This document shows, piece by piece, positions 1 through 6,363 of a stretch of DNA of 16,785 nucleotides. Source of the DNA: Pseudomonadota bacterium. GTDB taxonomy: Bacteria > Desulfobacterota > Desulfovibrionia > Desulfovibrionales > Desulfovibrionaceae. Each line of letters opens with the position of its first letter. The first letter of the stretch is position 1. The DNA lies in NCBI GenBank assembly GCA_023435825.1, contig JAEZMB010000153.1:1-16785 (forward strand), given 5' to 3'. The position numbers were made by a program, and so were the translations under genes. The notes beneath the pieces are model-generated. The model did no database searches. It had not been told where the DNA came from and worked only from the letters and a program-made list of their open reading frames with translations.

Positions 1-25
1 GGCCTGAGGCCCCCGGACCCCCCAA
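1..25 (+). repeat. Partial copy of a palindromic intergenic repeat
   Basis: The first 25 bases of the window are identical to 13386-13410. They are the second half of a hairpin-forming element whose complete copy lies at 13367-13410. The left arm and the leading GATGCCTCCGGCGG block fall outside the window. The element is probably at the 3' side of a plus-strand gene that ends before the window, but that gene cannot be seen. Identity to the second copy is direct observation; the role as a repeat family is inference. Confidence 0.6.
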
Positions 26-268
26 ATGGGAAAAGGGTAAAGGGGGCGTAATGGGCAATGAAGTGAGCAGCAGCGGCTGCCTGGAGAAGGGGGGACGGCG
101 CGGGGTGGTTTGTTGGCCGGCTGGGCAGCGGAGGTGCTGTCGCCTGGACACGCCACGCTCCGGCGGCCGGAGAGGCGCTGGCTCGGTCCTGACCGCGCCA
201 GGGATGAGGCGACCCGGCAGAAAGGCCGAGTCGCCATGACGGGCGGCAGCCCGACGCGGCTATCGCGA
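26..268. other. Intergenic region without a recognisable gene
   Basis: No reading frame here has a convincing ribosome binding site or recognisable protein product. The short frames present look like chance open frames in GC-rich DNA. One small inverted repeat (GGCGAC near 207, GTCGCC near 230) is visible. I compared the stretch mentally with tRNA, RNase P RNA and common riboswitch cores and saw no match on either strand. Confidence 0.4.
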
Positions 269-315
269 CAAAAAAGCCCCGGCGCGCCTGTGGAAGGTGC
301 GCCGGGGCTGTCGTT
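269..315 (-). terminator. Rho-independent terminator, probably bidirectional
   Basis: A perfect 11-bp stem (AGCCCCGGCGC at 275-285 with GCGCCGGGGCT at 299-309) encloses a 13-base loop. Read on the minus strand it lies 29 bases after the stop codon at 338 and is followed by TTTTTTGT, a classic intrinsic terminator. On the plus strand the stem is followed by GTCGTTTTT, so it may also stop transcription entering from the left. Confidence 0.85.
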
Positions 316-337
316 TTTGCGTGGCGTCTGGTCGGCG

Positions 338-889
338 CTAGCCGAAAGTACGCTTGAAAAGGCCCTCGATGGCGGCCAGTCCGGCCTCGTTGGGGAAGCG
401 GGTTCCGGTGCCGGTGAAATGGGTGTGGGTGATGACCGGCTCGCCGCCGGCTTTCCAGGCCCCATGCTCCCAGCTGAACCAGGCCTGCTTCTCCTGGCAG
501 AAAACGTGTAGCGGCTTGTTGCAGATCTTGGCGAATTCCGCGCCCCAGCCCGTGCCGCCGGTGACCGTGCCGTCTTCCAGGATCGTGCCGACGACAAAGA
601 TCTCAAGCCCCGCGTCGATCTGGTGCATGATGGTGCGCAGCACCATGCGGATCTGCGGGCCGTTGCTGAATTTGCGGCCGAGCAGTTTGGAGACGTAGGT
701 CAGGCTCACGTCTTTTTTCTCCAGCTCCTCGCTGGTCAGCACGCGGATGCCGCGGGTGCGGTCGATGCGGTGGCCTTCGAAGGTGAAATTGACTTCCGCG
801 ACGCCGTAGCGCTCGGCCTGTCTTCCAAATTCGGCTTCAGCGCCCTGGGCGCCGCCGCTAAAGAGCGTGAAATTCGTGGCGGTGGGCAT
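338..889 (-). CDS. SLOG/YpsA-like Rossmann-fold protein of unknown function
   Basis: A 183-residue soluble protein with no signal peptide or membrane segment. It begins with a glycine-rich loop after a short beta strand (FSGGAQGAE, residues 10-18). A second glycine-rich stretch, GGTGWGAEFAK, lies at residues 111-121, and the C-terminal part contains GTGTRF. This layout resembles the SLOG superfamily (LOG, DprA-like and YpsA-like nucleotide or nucleotide-sugar binding proteins), but I could not place it in a named family. The ATG at 889 is chosen because AAGGAG lies 6 bases upstream; the frame stays open further upstream without a better site. It starts 98 bases after the stop of the Ehr-like small subunit on the same strand, so it may be the last gene of that operon. 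The reaction and ligand are unknown. Confidence 0.75.
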   Translation of the reverse strand: MPTATNFTLFSGGAQGAEAEFGRQAERYGVAEVNFTFEGHRIDRTRGIRVLTSEELEKKDVSLTYVSKLLGRKFSNGPQIRMVLRTIMHQIDAGLEIFVVGTILEDGTVTGGTGWGAEFAKICNKPLHVFCQEKQAWFSWEHGAWKAGGEPVITHTHFTGTGTRFPNEAGLAAIEGLFKRTFG

Positions 890-987
890 TTCGACTCCTT
901 GGCAGTTGGTTGCGGGTCCACCGGATGGGTGCGCCGATCCTCCCTTTTGCACCCTTTCGGGCCGTTTCGCAACTCTCGCCAGCCCGC

Positions 988-1764
988 TTAGGCCGTCGTC
1001 GGCGGCGTCTGCTGCCCCAAAAGCCGCAGCAGGCCGTCGAGGATGGTCAGGGGATGGGGCGGACAGCCCGGAATGTAGAGATCGACCGGCAGATGGGGCG
1101 TGGCCCCGCCGGTGGTTTCGGGGCTGCCGGCGAAAAGCCCGCCCGAAATGGCGCAGGCGCCGATGGCGATCCCGACCCGGGGATCGGGCACGGCGGCGAA
1201 GGTTCCCAGGGTCGCCTCAAGCATGTTGCGCGTCACCGGCCCGGTGACGGCCACGCCGTCGGCATGGCGCGGCGAGGCCACGAAATCGATGCCAAAGCGC
1301 CCGAGGTCAAAGACGATGGTGGTGAGCACATTGGTGTCGGCCTCGCAGGCGTTGCAGCCCCCGGCGCTCACCTGGCGCAGGCGCAGGGATTTGGCGAAGA
1401 GCTTGCGCCGGGCCGGCTCCAGGGGCGCGACATGGGGCCTGCGTCCGCCCGGGCGCAGCACCAGCCCGTCCCGGGTGGAGGAGGCGAGGCGATGGTCGCG
1501 CGAGAAACTGACCCGCCGGCCGGGACACAGCTCGGCGCAGGTGCCGCACAGGATGCAGCGGCCAAGGTCCAGGTAAAGGCCGTCCTCGTCGGCCCCCAGC
1601 GCCCCGGTGGGGCAGGCCCCGGCGCAGGAGGCGCAGCCCTCGGCGCAGGGCGACTCGGCCAGGACCGGCAAGCCCCGGAAGCGCGGCGACAGCGGCGGCA
1701 TGGCGGCGGGGAAGGCTACGGTGCGCTTTCCCTGGCGCAGGCGTTCAAGCAAGATGTTGAGCAT
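988..1764 (-). CDS. Ehr/hydrogenase-4-like small subunit: two-cluster ferredoxin fused to NuoB-like domain
   Basis: A 258-residue electron-transfer subunit of the complex encoded upstream. The N-terminal ferredoxin domain carries two [4Fe-4S] motifs: C40, C44, C47, C51-P, and C70, C73, C76, C80-P. The C-terminal domain belongs to the NuoB/HyfI/HycG family, with GGCNAC (C137, C140), GPVTRN at 175-180, GAC (C204) and PGCPPHP (C234). All four proximal-cluster ligands are therefore present. E. coli hydrogenase 4 encodes these parts separately as HyfH and HyfI; here they are one polypeptide. The protein should sit on the cytoplasmic arm and pass electrons from a ferredoxin-like donor to the large subunit. 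GAGGA lies 10 bases before the ATG. The gene follows the large subunit after an 89-base spacer. The fusion and cysteines are seen directly; the direction of electron flow is inference. Confidence 0.88.
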   Translation of the reverse strand: MLNILLERLRQGKRTVAFPAAMPPLSPRFRGLPVLAESPCAEGCASCAGACPTGALGADEDGLYLDLGRCILCGTCAELCPGRRVSFSRDHRLASSTRDGLVLRPGGRRPHVAPLEPARRKLFAKSLRLRQVSAGGCNACEADTNVLTTIVFDLGRFGIDFVASPRHADGVAVTGPVTRNMLEATLGTFAAVPDPRVGIAIGACAISGGLFAGSPETTGGATPHLPVDLYIPGCPPHPLTILDGLLRLLGQQTPPTTA

Positions 1765-1853
1765 GGCGTCCGGTCCTCGTCTCGCGTCTCGTAAACAATG
1801 GTTTTAGCCTGTTGCCGGCAATACGACAGCTGCGCTTGCCGGAGAACGCGACA

Positions 1854-3338
1854 CTAGAGATCATGCCCGCAATAGGACAGGTTGAAGCTCTTGTTGCACA
1901 GGGGAAAATCGGAAATCTGCTGGCCGCGCAGGGCCACGGCCAGGCCGAACCAGTTGTGGAAGGACGGATCGACCACCTTGTAGGCGGCAAACCGGCCGTC
2001 GTCGCCGGTAACGGCCACGTGGCAGATCTCGCCGCGCCAGCCTTCGGTCAGCCCCACGGCCACCATGCCGCCCGGCAGCCCGCCCACGGGCGTTTGCCGC
2101 ACCGGCCCCTCGGGCAGGCCGATGAGGCTGTCGTGGATGAAATCCAGGGACGCTTCCATCTCCAGCCGGCGCACCAAGGCCCGGGCGTAGACGCCGCCGA
2201 AGTCGTGGAGCTGCATGGGGATGTCCTTGGGGCCGGCCCCGGGCAGGGGGAAGGCGTGGCGGGCGTCGCGGGGCAGGCCGCAGGCCCGGGCCGGCGGCCC
2301 CACCAGCCCGATTTCCCGGGCCGTTTCGGCGCTGACCCGCCCCGTGCCCTCGAACCGGGCCAGGGTGGTGGAGGACAAAAACAGCAGCTCGGCCGCGCCA
2401 AAGGCCGCCCGACGGGTCAGCTCCAGCCGTTCCAGGAGGGTGCGGATGGTCGGCTTGTCGAGGTCAAAGAGGACCCCGCCCGGCCGCACCAGCCCCCGGC
2501 CGAAGCGGTTGCCGCAGACAAGCCCGGTGAGATTGAGGAAATCGCCCCGGATGCGCCCGCAAAAAGCCATGGTGGGCTGATAGCCCACGTCGCCGGCCAT
2601 GGCCCCGAGGTCGCCGGTATGGTTGGCCAGGCGTTCCAGTTCCAGGGCAATGCGGGCGATGGCCCGGCCCCGGGCCGGCACGGCGGTTTCGGTGAGCGCC
2701 TCGACAAGGGCGGCGTGGGCCAGGCTGTGGCCGATGGTGGTGTCGCCGGCCAGGGTCTCCATGAAATGCACGGTGCGCTTGTCCGGGCCGCCGAGAAGCC
2801 GGGCCTCGATGCCCCGGTGCTGGAACCCCAGGCTGATTTCCAGGTGGTAGACATCCTCGCCGGAGCATTGGAAGCGGAAATGCCCGGGTTCGATGATGCC
2901 GGCATGGACCGGCCCCACGGCCACCTCGTGGGCTTCCTCGCCGCGAATCTGAAAATGGTCGGCCACGCCCGGGGCCGGACGGGGCTCCTCGGGCCGGGCC
3001 GGGCAGCCGGTGAAGCGCACCGGCTTGAGCCAGGGATGGCCTTCGGGGACGATGCCCCATTGTTCATGCACTTCGCGCTCAAACAGATGGGCCTGGGGGC
3101 AGTCCGGGGTCAGCGACGGATAGCTTTCGGCCGGGACCTGGCGCAAAAACGCCAGCCGGCCGTCGGCGTCGCGGCCAAGCAGGCAGCACAGGCCGACGCC
3201 GCCCGGGCAGGGCAGACCGAAAAGCGCCAGCATCCGCCAGCCGGCGTCCACCCGGGCCAGGACTTCGCGCCGAAACAGCACCGGCGGCAGCACCGCCGCG
3301 CCGGCCAGGGGCACGGCCTGAATATGGGGAAATTCCAT
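1854..3338 (-). CDS. [NiFe]-hydrogenase-like large subunit (NuoC-NuoD / HyfG type) lacking the NiFe cysteines
   Basis: A 494-residue fusion of a NuoC-like domain (about 1-110; FEREVHEQWGI then GHPWLKPVRF) and a NuoD/HycE-like domain (about 135-494; GPVHAGIIEPGHFRF, HRGIEARLL, ERLANHTGDLG). In true group 4 hydrogenases the L1 motif (RxCGxC) would lie near residues 199-205, before the conserved AH; here the stretch reads GDTTIGHSLAH with no cysteine. The C-terminal L2 motif (DPCxxC) is replaced by FNLSYCGHDL at the extreme end. C481 and C490 remain but are not a CxxC pair. There is no extension for a maturation protease to remove. These traits match the Ehr type (EhrL-like), related to but distinct from hydrogenases. 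The substrate is unknown. It begins 5 bases after the upstream antiporter gene, so translation is probably coupled. Confidence 0.88.
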   Translation of the reverse strand: MEFPHIQAVPLAGAAVLPPVLFRREVLARVDAGWRMLALFGLPCPGGVGLCCLLGRDADGRLAFLRQVPAESYPSLTPDCPQAHLFEREVHEQWGIVPEGHPWLKPVRFTGCPARPEEPRPAPGVADHFQIRGEEAHEVAVGPVHAGIIEPGHFRFQCSGEDVYHLEISLGFQHRGIEARLLGGPDKRTVHFMETLAGDTTIGHSLAHAALVEALTETAVPARGRAIARIALELERLANHTGDLGAMAGDVGYQPTMAFCGRIRGDFLNLTGLVCGNRFGRGLVRPGGVLFDLDKPTIRTLLERLELTRRAAFGAAELLFLSSTTLARFEGTGRVSAETAREIGLVGPPARACGLPRDARHAFPLPGAGPKDIPMQLHDFGGVYARALVRRLEMEASLDFIHDSLIGLPEGPVRQTPVGGLPGGMVAVGLTEGWRGEICHVAVTGDDGRFAAYKVVDPSFHNWFGLAVALRGQQISDFPLCNKSFNLSYCGHDL

Positions 3339-3343
3339 GCCTG

Positions 3344-4822
3344 CTACCCTCCCAGGGAAACGGCGGCGGCCGCCCGGGCCAAGACGTCAGCCAGGCCCTT
3401 GGGCACATACAGGCCCAGGGTCAAGGCGGCGGCCAAAAGGGCCAGGGGCGAGGCCACGGACAGGACTCGCTCGGGGCCGGGATGGCGCACGGCCGGCGGC
3501 AGGGGCCCCTGGACCATGCGGCACACGGAGGTGGCCATGCCCACGAAGATGACGGCCAGGGCCACGACGTAGACGGTGGCGGCCAGGCCGTGGCCGCCGG
3601 CGAACATGGCTTGCAAGATGGCCAGCTCGCTGACGAACAGGCCAAAAGGCGGCGAGCCGCAGATGGCCAGAAACCCGGCCGTCCACAGGGCGGCGGTCAG
3701 GGGCAGCGCCCGGGACACGCCCCGGGCGTCGTGGCAGGAGCGGGTGTGGTAGACGGCCAGGATGTTGCCGGAAATCAGAAACAGCGCGCCTTTGGTGAGG
3801 GAATGGTTGACGGCGTGGAGCATGGCCCCGAAGGCCGCGCCGCCGCCGATGCCCACGCCCAGGGCCAGGATGCCCATGTGCTCGACGCTGGAGTAGGCCA
3901 ACATGCGCTTGTAGTCGCCAAGGCCGACGATGAAGACGGCGGCCGTGACCATGGAGAGCAGGCCAAAAAGCACCAGCAACTCGCCGCAAAACGCCCCCAG
4001 CCCGGCCGGGGACAGGATCTGCACGGCCCGCAGGATGCCCAGGAAGGCGCAGTTGAGCAGTGCGCCGGATAAAAGCGCCGAGACCAGGGACGGCGACTGG
4101 CTGTGGGCGTCGGGCAGCCAGTTGTGCATGGGAGCCAGGCCCATTTTCGAGCCGTAGCCGACCAGCAGGAAGATAAACGCCGCCCGCAGCCAGGGCTTGG
4201 CCGCGCCCGGGGCCAGGGGGAGCAGGTCGGCCAGGTCCATGGAGGCCGCCGGAGCCACGGGGTCGTAGAAGGCCACGGACACGAGGATGTTGCCCAGAAG
4301 GGCCAGGGCGATGCCCACGGAGCAGATGACCAGGTATTTCCAGGTGGCTTCCAGGGAGCGGCGATGGCGGTGGAAGTAGATCAGCGGGGCGCTGGACAGC
4401 GTGGTGGCCTCGATGCCGACCCACAGGACCGAGAGGTTGCGGGTGGCGCAGACCACGGTCATGGCCGAAAGGAACAGGCACAGGCACAGGCTGAAGACCC
4501 GTTCGGGGGCGTTGACAAAGGTCGCGCCGTCCTGGAAGTCGCGCTTTTCGTGGACCGCCCCTTCGTGGCGCAGGTAGCCCACGGCGTAGAAGGCGGCGGC
4601 GGTAAACAGCAGGCTGGCCAGGGTGAGGAACAGCTGGCCCAGGGGATCGAGTTCGAGCAGTCCGCCGTAGGCCGGGGCCGGGGGGGCTATCCAGGTCGTG
4701 CCCACCAGGGTGAGATGGAGGCAGCCGGTCGCCACCAGCAGCCAACGGCGCGGGCCGTCGGCGGGCAGGGCCAGGGCAATGAGGCCGGCCAGCAAGGGAA
4801 TGAGGGGCAAGGCGGCAAGCAT
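3344..4822 (-). CDS. HyfF/NuoN-like antiporter-type membrane subunit
   Basis: A 492-residue polytopic inner-membrane protein of the proton-conducting membrane transporter family (NuoL/M/N, MrpA/D, HyfF). Residues thought to form the ion channel are present: a glutamate in LWVGIEATTL (E138), a lysine in GYGSKMGLAPMHNWLPDAH (K226), a lysine in LGDYKRMLAYSSVEHMG (K305) and a lysine in NHSLTKGALF (K344), with E399 further on. Length and motifs match HyfF better than NuoL. It follows the HyfE-like gene by 3 bases and precedes the large subunit by 5, so it is firmly inside the operon. Its expected role is proton or sodium translocation driven by the soluble arm. Which ion is moved cannot be read from the sequence. 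Confidence 0.9.
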   Translation of the reverse strand: MLAALPLIPLLAGLIALALPADGPRRWLLVATGCLHLTLVGTTWIAPPAPAYGGLLELDPLGQLFLTLASLLFTAAAFYAVGYLRHEGAVHEKRDFQDGATFVNAPERVFSLCLCLFLSAMTVVCATRNLSVLWVGIEATTLSSAPLIYFHRHRRSLEATWKYLVICSVGIALALLGNILVSVAFYDPVAPAASMDLADLLPLAPGAAKPWLRAAFIFLLVGYGSKMGLAPMHNWLPDAHSQSPSLVSALLSGALLNCAFLGILRAVQILSPAGLGAFCGELLVLFGLLSMVTAAVFIVGLGDYKRMLAYSSVEHMGILALGVGIGGGAAFGAMLHAVNHSLTKGALFLISGNILAVYHTRSCHDARGVSRALPLTAALWTAGFLAICGSPPFGLFVSELAILQAMFAGGHGLAATVYVVALAVIFVGMATSVCRMVQGPLPPAVRHPGPERVLSVASPLALLAAALTLGLYVPKGLADVLARAAAAVSLGG

Positions 4823-4825
4823 GGG

Positions 4826-5461
4826 TTAGTCCCGCAGGCTGCAAAACCGTCCGACGTCGATGGACTCGAAGGTTTTGTTGATGTGGTGGAGGGCGATGCC
4901 CATGACGAAGACGGCGACGAAGACGTCCAGGAGCACGGACAGTTCGAGCCAGACCGACCCTTGGGCGGCCAGGGGCACGCCCAGGAGAAAGATGCCGTTT
5001 TCGGCGGCCAGATAGCCGATGACTTGGGTGAGCGCCTTGCGCCGGGCCACCACCAGGGTCAGGCCCGAGAAGATGGAGGTCAGCGCCGCCGGGAAGAGCA
5101 GCGGCGGGAAAAGCCCGGGCGGAAACGGCAGGCGCGACTCCAGCCACAGGGAAAAGAGCAAACCGCCCACGCCGGCCAGCAGCGACATGTTGAAGCCGAA
5201 GTAGGGCTCGACCACGGGATTGACTTCCAGCCGCGACAGCGTGCGGGCCACGAGCCAAGGAAAGCCGATGCCCTTGATGGCCAGCACGGCCAGGGACAGG
5301 ACCAGTCCGTGGCCGTGGGGACCGGCGATGGCCAGGGGCGTGGCGGCCAGGAGCACCCCTTGCAGGGCGGTGATGCGGGTGAGGGTTTTGAGGCGCGTGA
5401 CGGCCAGGTAGGCCAGATTGACCACCACCAACGCGACGAGCAGGGATTGTATCGCGGCCAT
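4826..5461 (-). CDS. HyfE-like (NuoK-type) membrane subunit
   Basis: A 211-residue, very hydrophobic protein with about six or seven predicted membrane segments, resembling hydrogenase-4 component E. Charged residues lie inside hydrophobic stretches, for example KGIGFPWLV and the E in YLAAENGIFLLG, as in the NuoK-like part of HyfE. I chose the ATG at 5461 because it starts MAAIQSLLVA, directly after the NuoH-like gene (2-base gap). The frame stays open far upstream, but that part overlaps the NuoH-like gene and reads as a shadow. The protein ends with a hydrophilic tail, FESIDVGRFCSLRD. Its usual role is to link the membrane anchor subunit to the antiporter subunits in group 4 hydrogenases and Ehr complexes. 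Confidence 0.85.
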   Translation of the reverse strand: MAAIQSLLVALVVVNLAYLAVTRLKTLTRITALQGVLLAATPLAIAGPHGHGLVLSLAVLAIKGIGFPWLVARTLSRLEVNPVVEPYFGFNMSLLAGVGGLLFSLWLESRLPFPPGLFPPLLFPAALTSIFSGLTLVVARRKALTQVIGYLAAENGIFLLGVPLAAQGSVWLELSVLLDVFVAVFVMGIALHHINKTFESIDVGRFCSLRD

Positions 5462-5463
5462 GG

Positions 5464-6363
5464 CTACCTCCACACCGTGAGCACCAGGGACAAGGCGGCC
5501 AGCGCGCCGGCGGAACCGAGCAGACGCGGCACGCGAAGTAGCCGCAGCCGGGCCATGGAGGATTCGACCAGCCCCACGGCCACGGCGACCAGCACGACGC
5601 CGGCCAGGAAGGCGGCCCAGGCGGCCAGGGGGGGCATGGCCTGGACCGGCAGCAACGACAGGGTCACGGCGGCGGCGAAAAACCACAGCTTGAGCGCCGC
5701 GCCGTAGCTGATCATGGCCATGTCCGGGCCGGAGTGGTCCAGCACCATGACTTCGTGGATCATGGTCAGTTCCAGGTGGGTGTTGGGATCGTCCACCGGA
5801 ATACGGCAGTTTTCGGTTAGAAGCAGGATAAAAAGGAGCAAGGGGACAAAGAGCCGCTCCGGGGCCAGGGCGCCGGAAAGCCCCTGGCCGAGCATCCCGG
5901 ACAGGGACAGGGACGGGGCGTCGGCGGCCAGGGCGAGCAGGGCCAGGAACAGCACGGGTTCGGCCAGGGCGGAAAAGGCGGCCTCGCGGCTGGCCCCCAT
6001 GCCCTCGAAGCTCGACCCGGTGTCCAGGGCGGCCAGAATCAGCGCCAGCCGCGACAGCCCCAGGCAGTAGGCGGCCAGCATGAAGTCGCCGGCAAAGCTG
6101 GCCGGGGCCGGGCTGGCCGGGCCGGGCAGCAGGCACAGCGCCCCACAAATGGCGGCCAGGGACACGGCCGGTCCCACCCCCAGCATGGCGCTGGCCGTGT
6201 GGCTTTCGACCAGGCCCTTGCGCGTCAGTTTGGCCAGATCGAAATAGGTCTGCAGCAGCGGCTTGCCCACCCGGCCGGACATGCGGGCCTTGACCCGGTT
6301 GACGATGCCGGGGACCAGCGGGGCCAGGACAAGGGCGGCGAGGATGTGGAGCCAGGCGTTCAT
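5464..6363 (-). CDS. HyfC/HycD/NuoH-like membrane anchor subunit
   Basis: A 299-residue polytopic membrane protein of the NuoH / respiratory-chain NADH dehydrogenase subunit 1 family. Diagnostic stretches are GKPLLQTYFDLAKL (33-46), SSFEGMGASREAAF (117-130) and, at 184-206, ENCRIPVDDPNTHLELTM followed by IHEVM. These form the acidic cytoplasmic loops that meet the large subunit. In complex I this subunit couples quinone-site chemistry to ion pumping; in hydrogenase-type complexes it anchors the catalytic arm. The ATG at 6363 overlaps the stop codon of the preceding HyfB-like gene (ATGA), a clear sign of translational coupling. The upstream extension of this frame overlaps that gene and is a shadow. 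Confidence 0.92.
   Translation of the reverse strand: MNAWLHILAALVLAPLVPGIVNRVKARMSGRVGKPLLQTYFDLAKLTRKGLVESHTASAMLGVGPAVSLAAICGALCLLPGPASPAPASFAGDFMLAAYCLGLSRLALILAALDTGSSFEGMGASREAAFSALAEPVLFLALLALAADAPSLSLSGMLGQGLSGALAPERLFVPLLLFILLLTENCRIPVDDPNTHLELTMIHEVMVLDHSGPDMAMISYGAALKLWFFAAAVTLSLLPVQAMPPLAAWAAFLAGVVLVAVAVGLVESSMARLRLLRVPRLLGSAGALAALSLVLTVWR

Noticed and set aside
26..268. Possible structured RNA (RNase P or riboswitch) at the window start
   Set aside because: Some short inverted repeats exist, but no conserved core sequence of a known RNA family was seen on either strand.
1745..1990. Frameshifted C-terminal extension of the large subunit restoring a DPCxxC motif
   Set aside because: The overlapping frame has no such motif. 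The annotated end, NLSYCGHDL, aligns naturally with the end of complex I-like large subunits.
1812..3572. Long plus-strand open frame (586 codons) opposite the large-subunit gene
   Set aside because: Its translation is rich in Gly, Gln, Ala and His with no recognisable domain. It is antisense to a clear NuoC-NuoD-like gene. GC-rich genomes often leave the opposite strand open.
4103..5707. Long plus-strand open frame opposite the antiporter, HyfE-like and NuoH-like genes
   Set aside because: Low-complexity Gly/Gln/His composition, spans three real antisense genes and has no ribosome binding site; a shadow.
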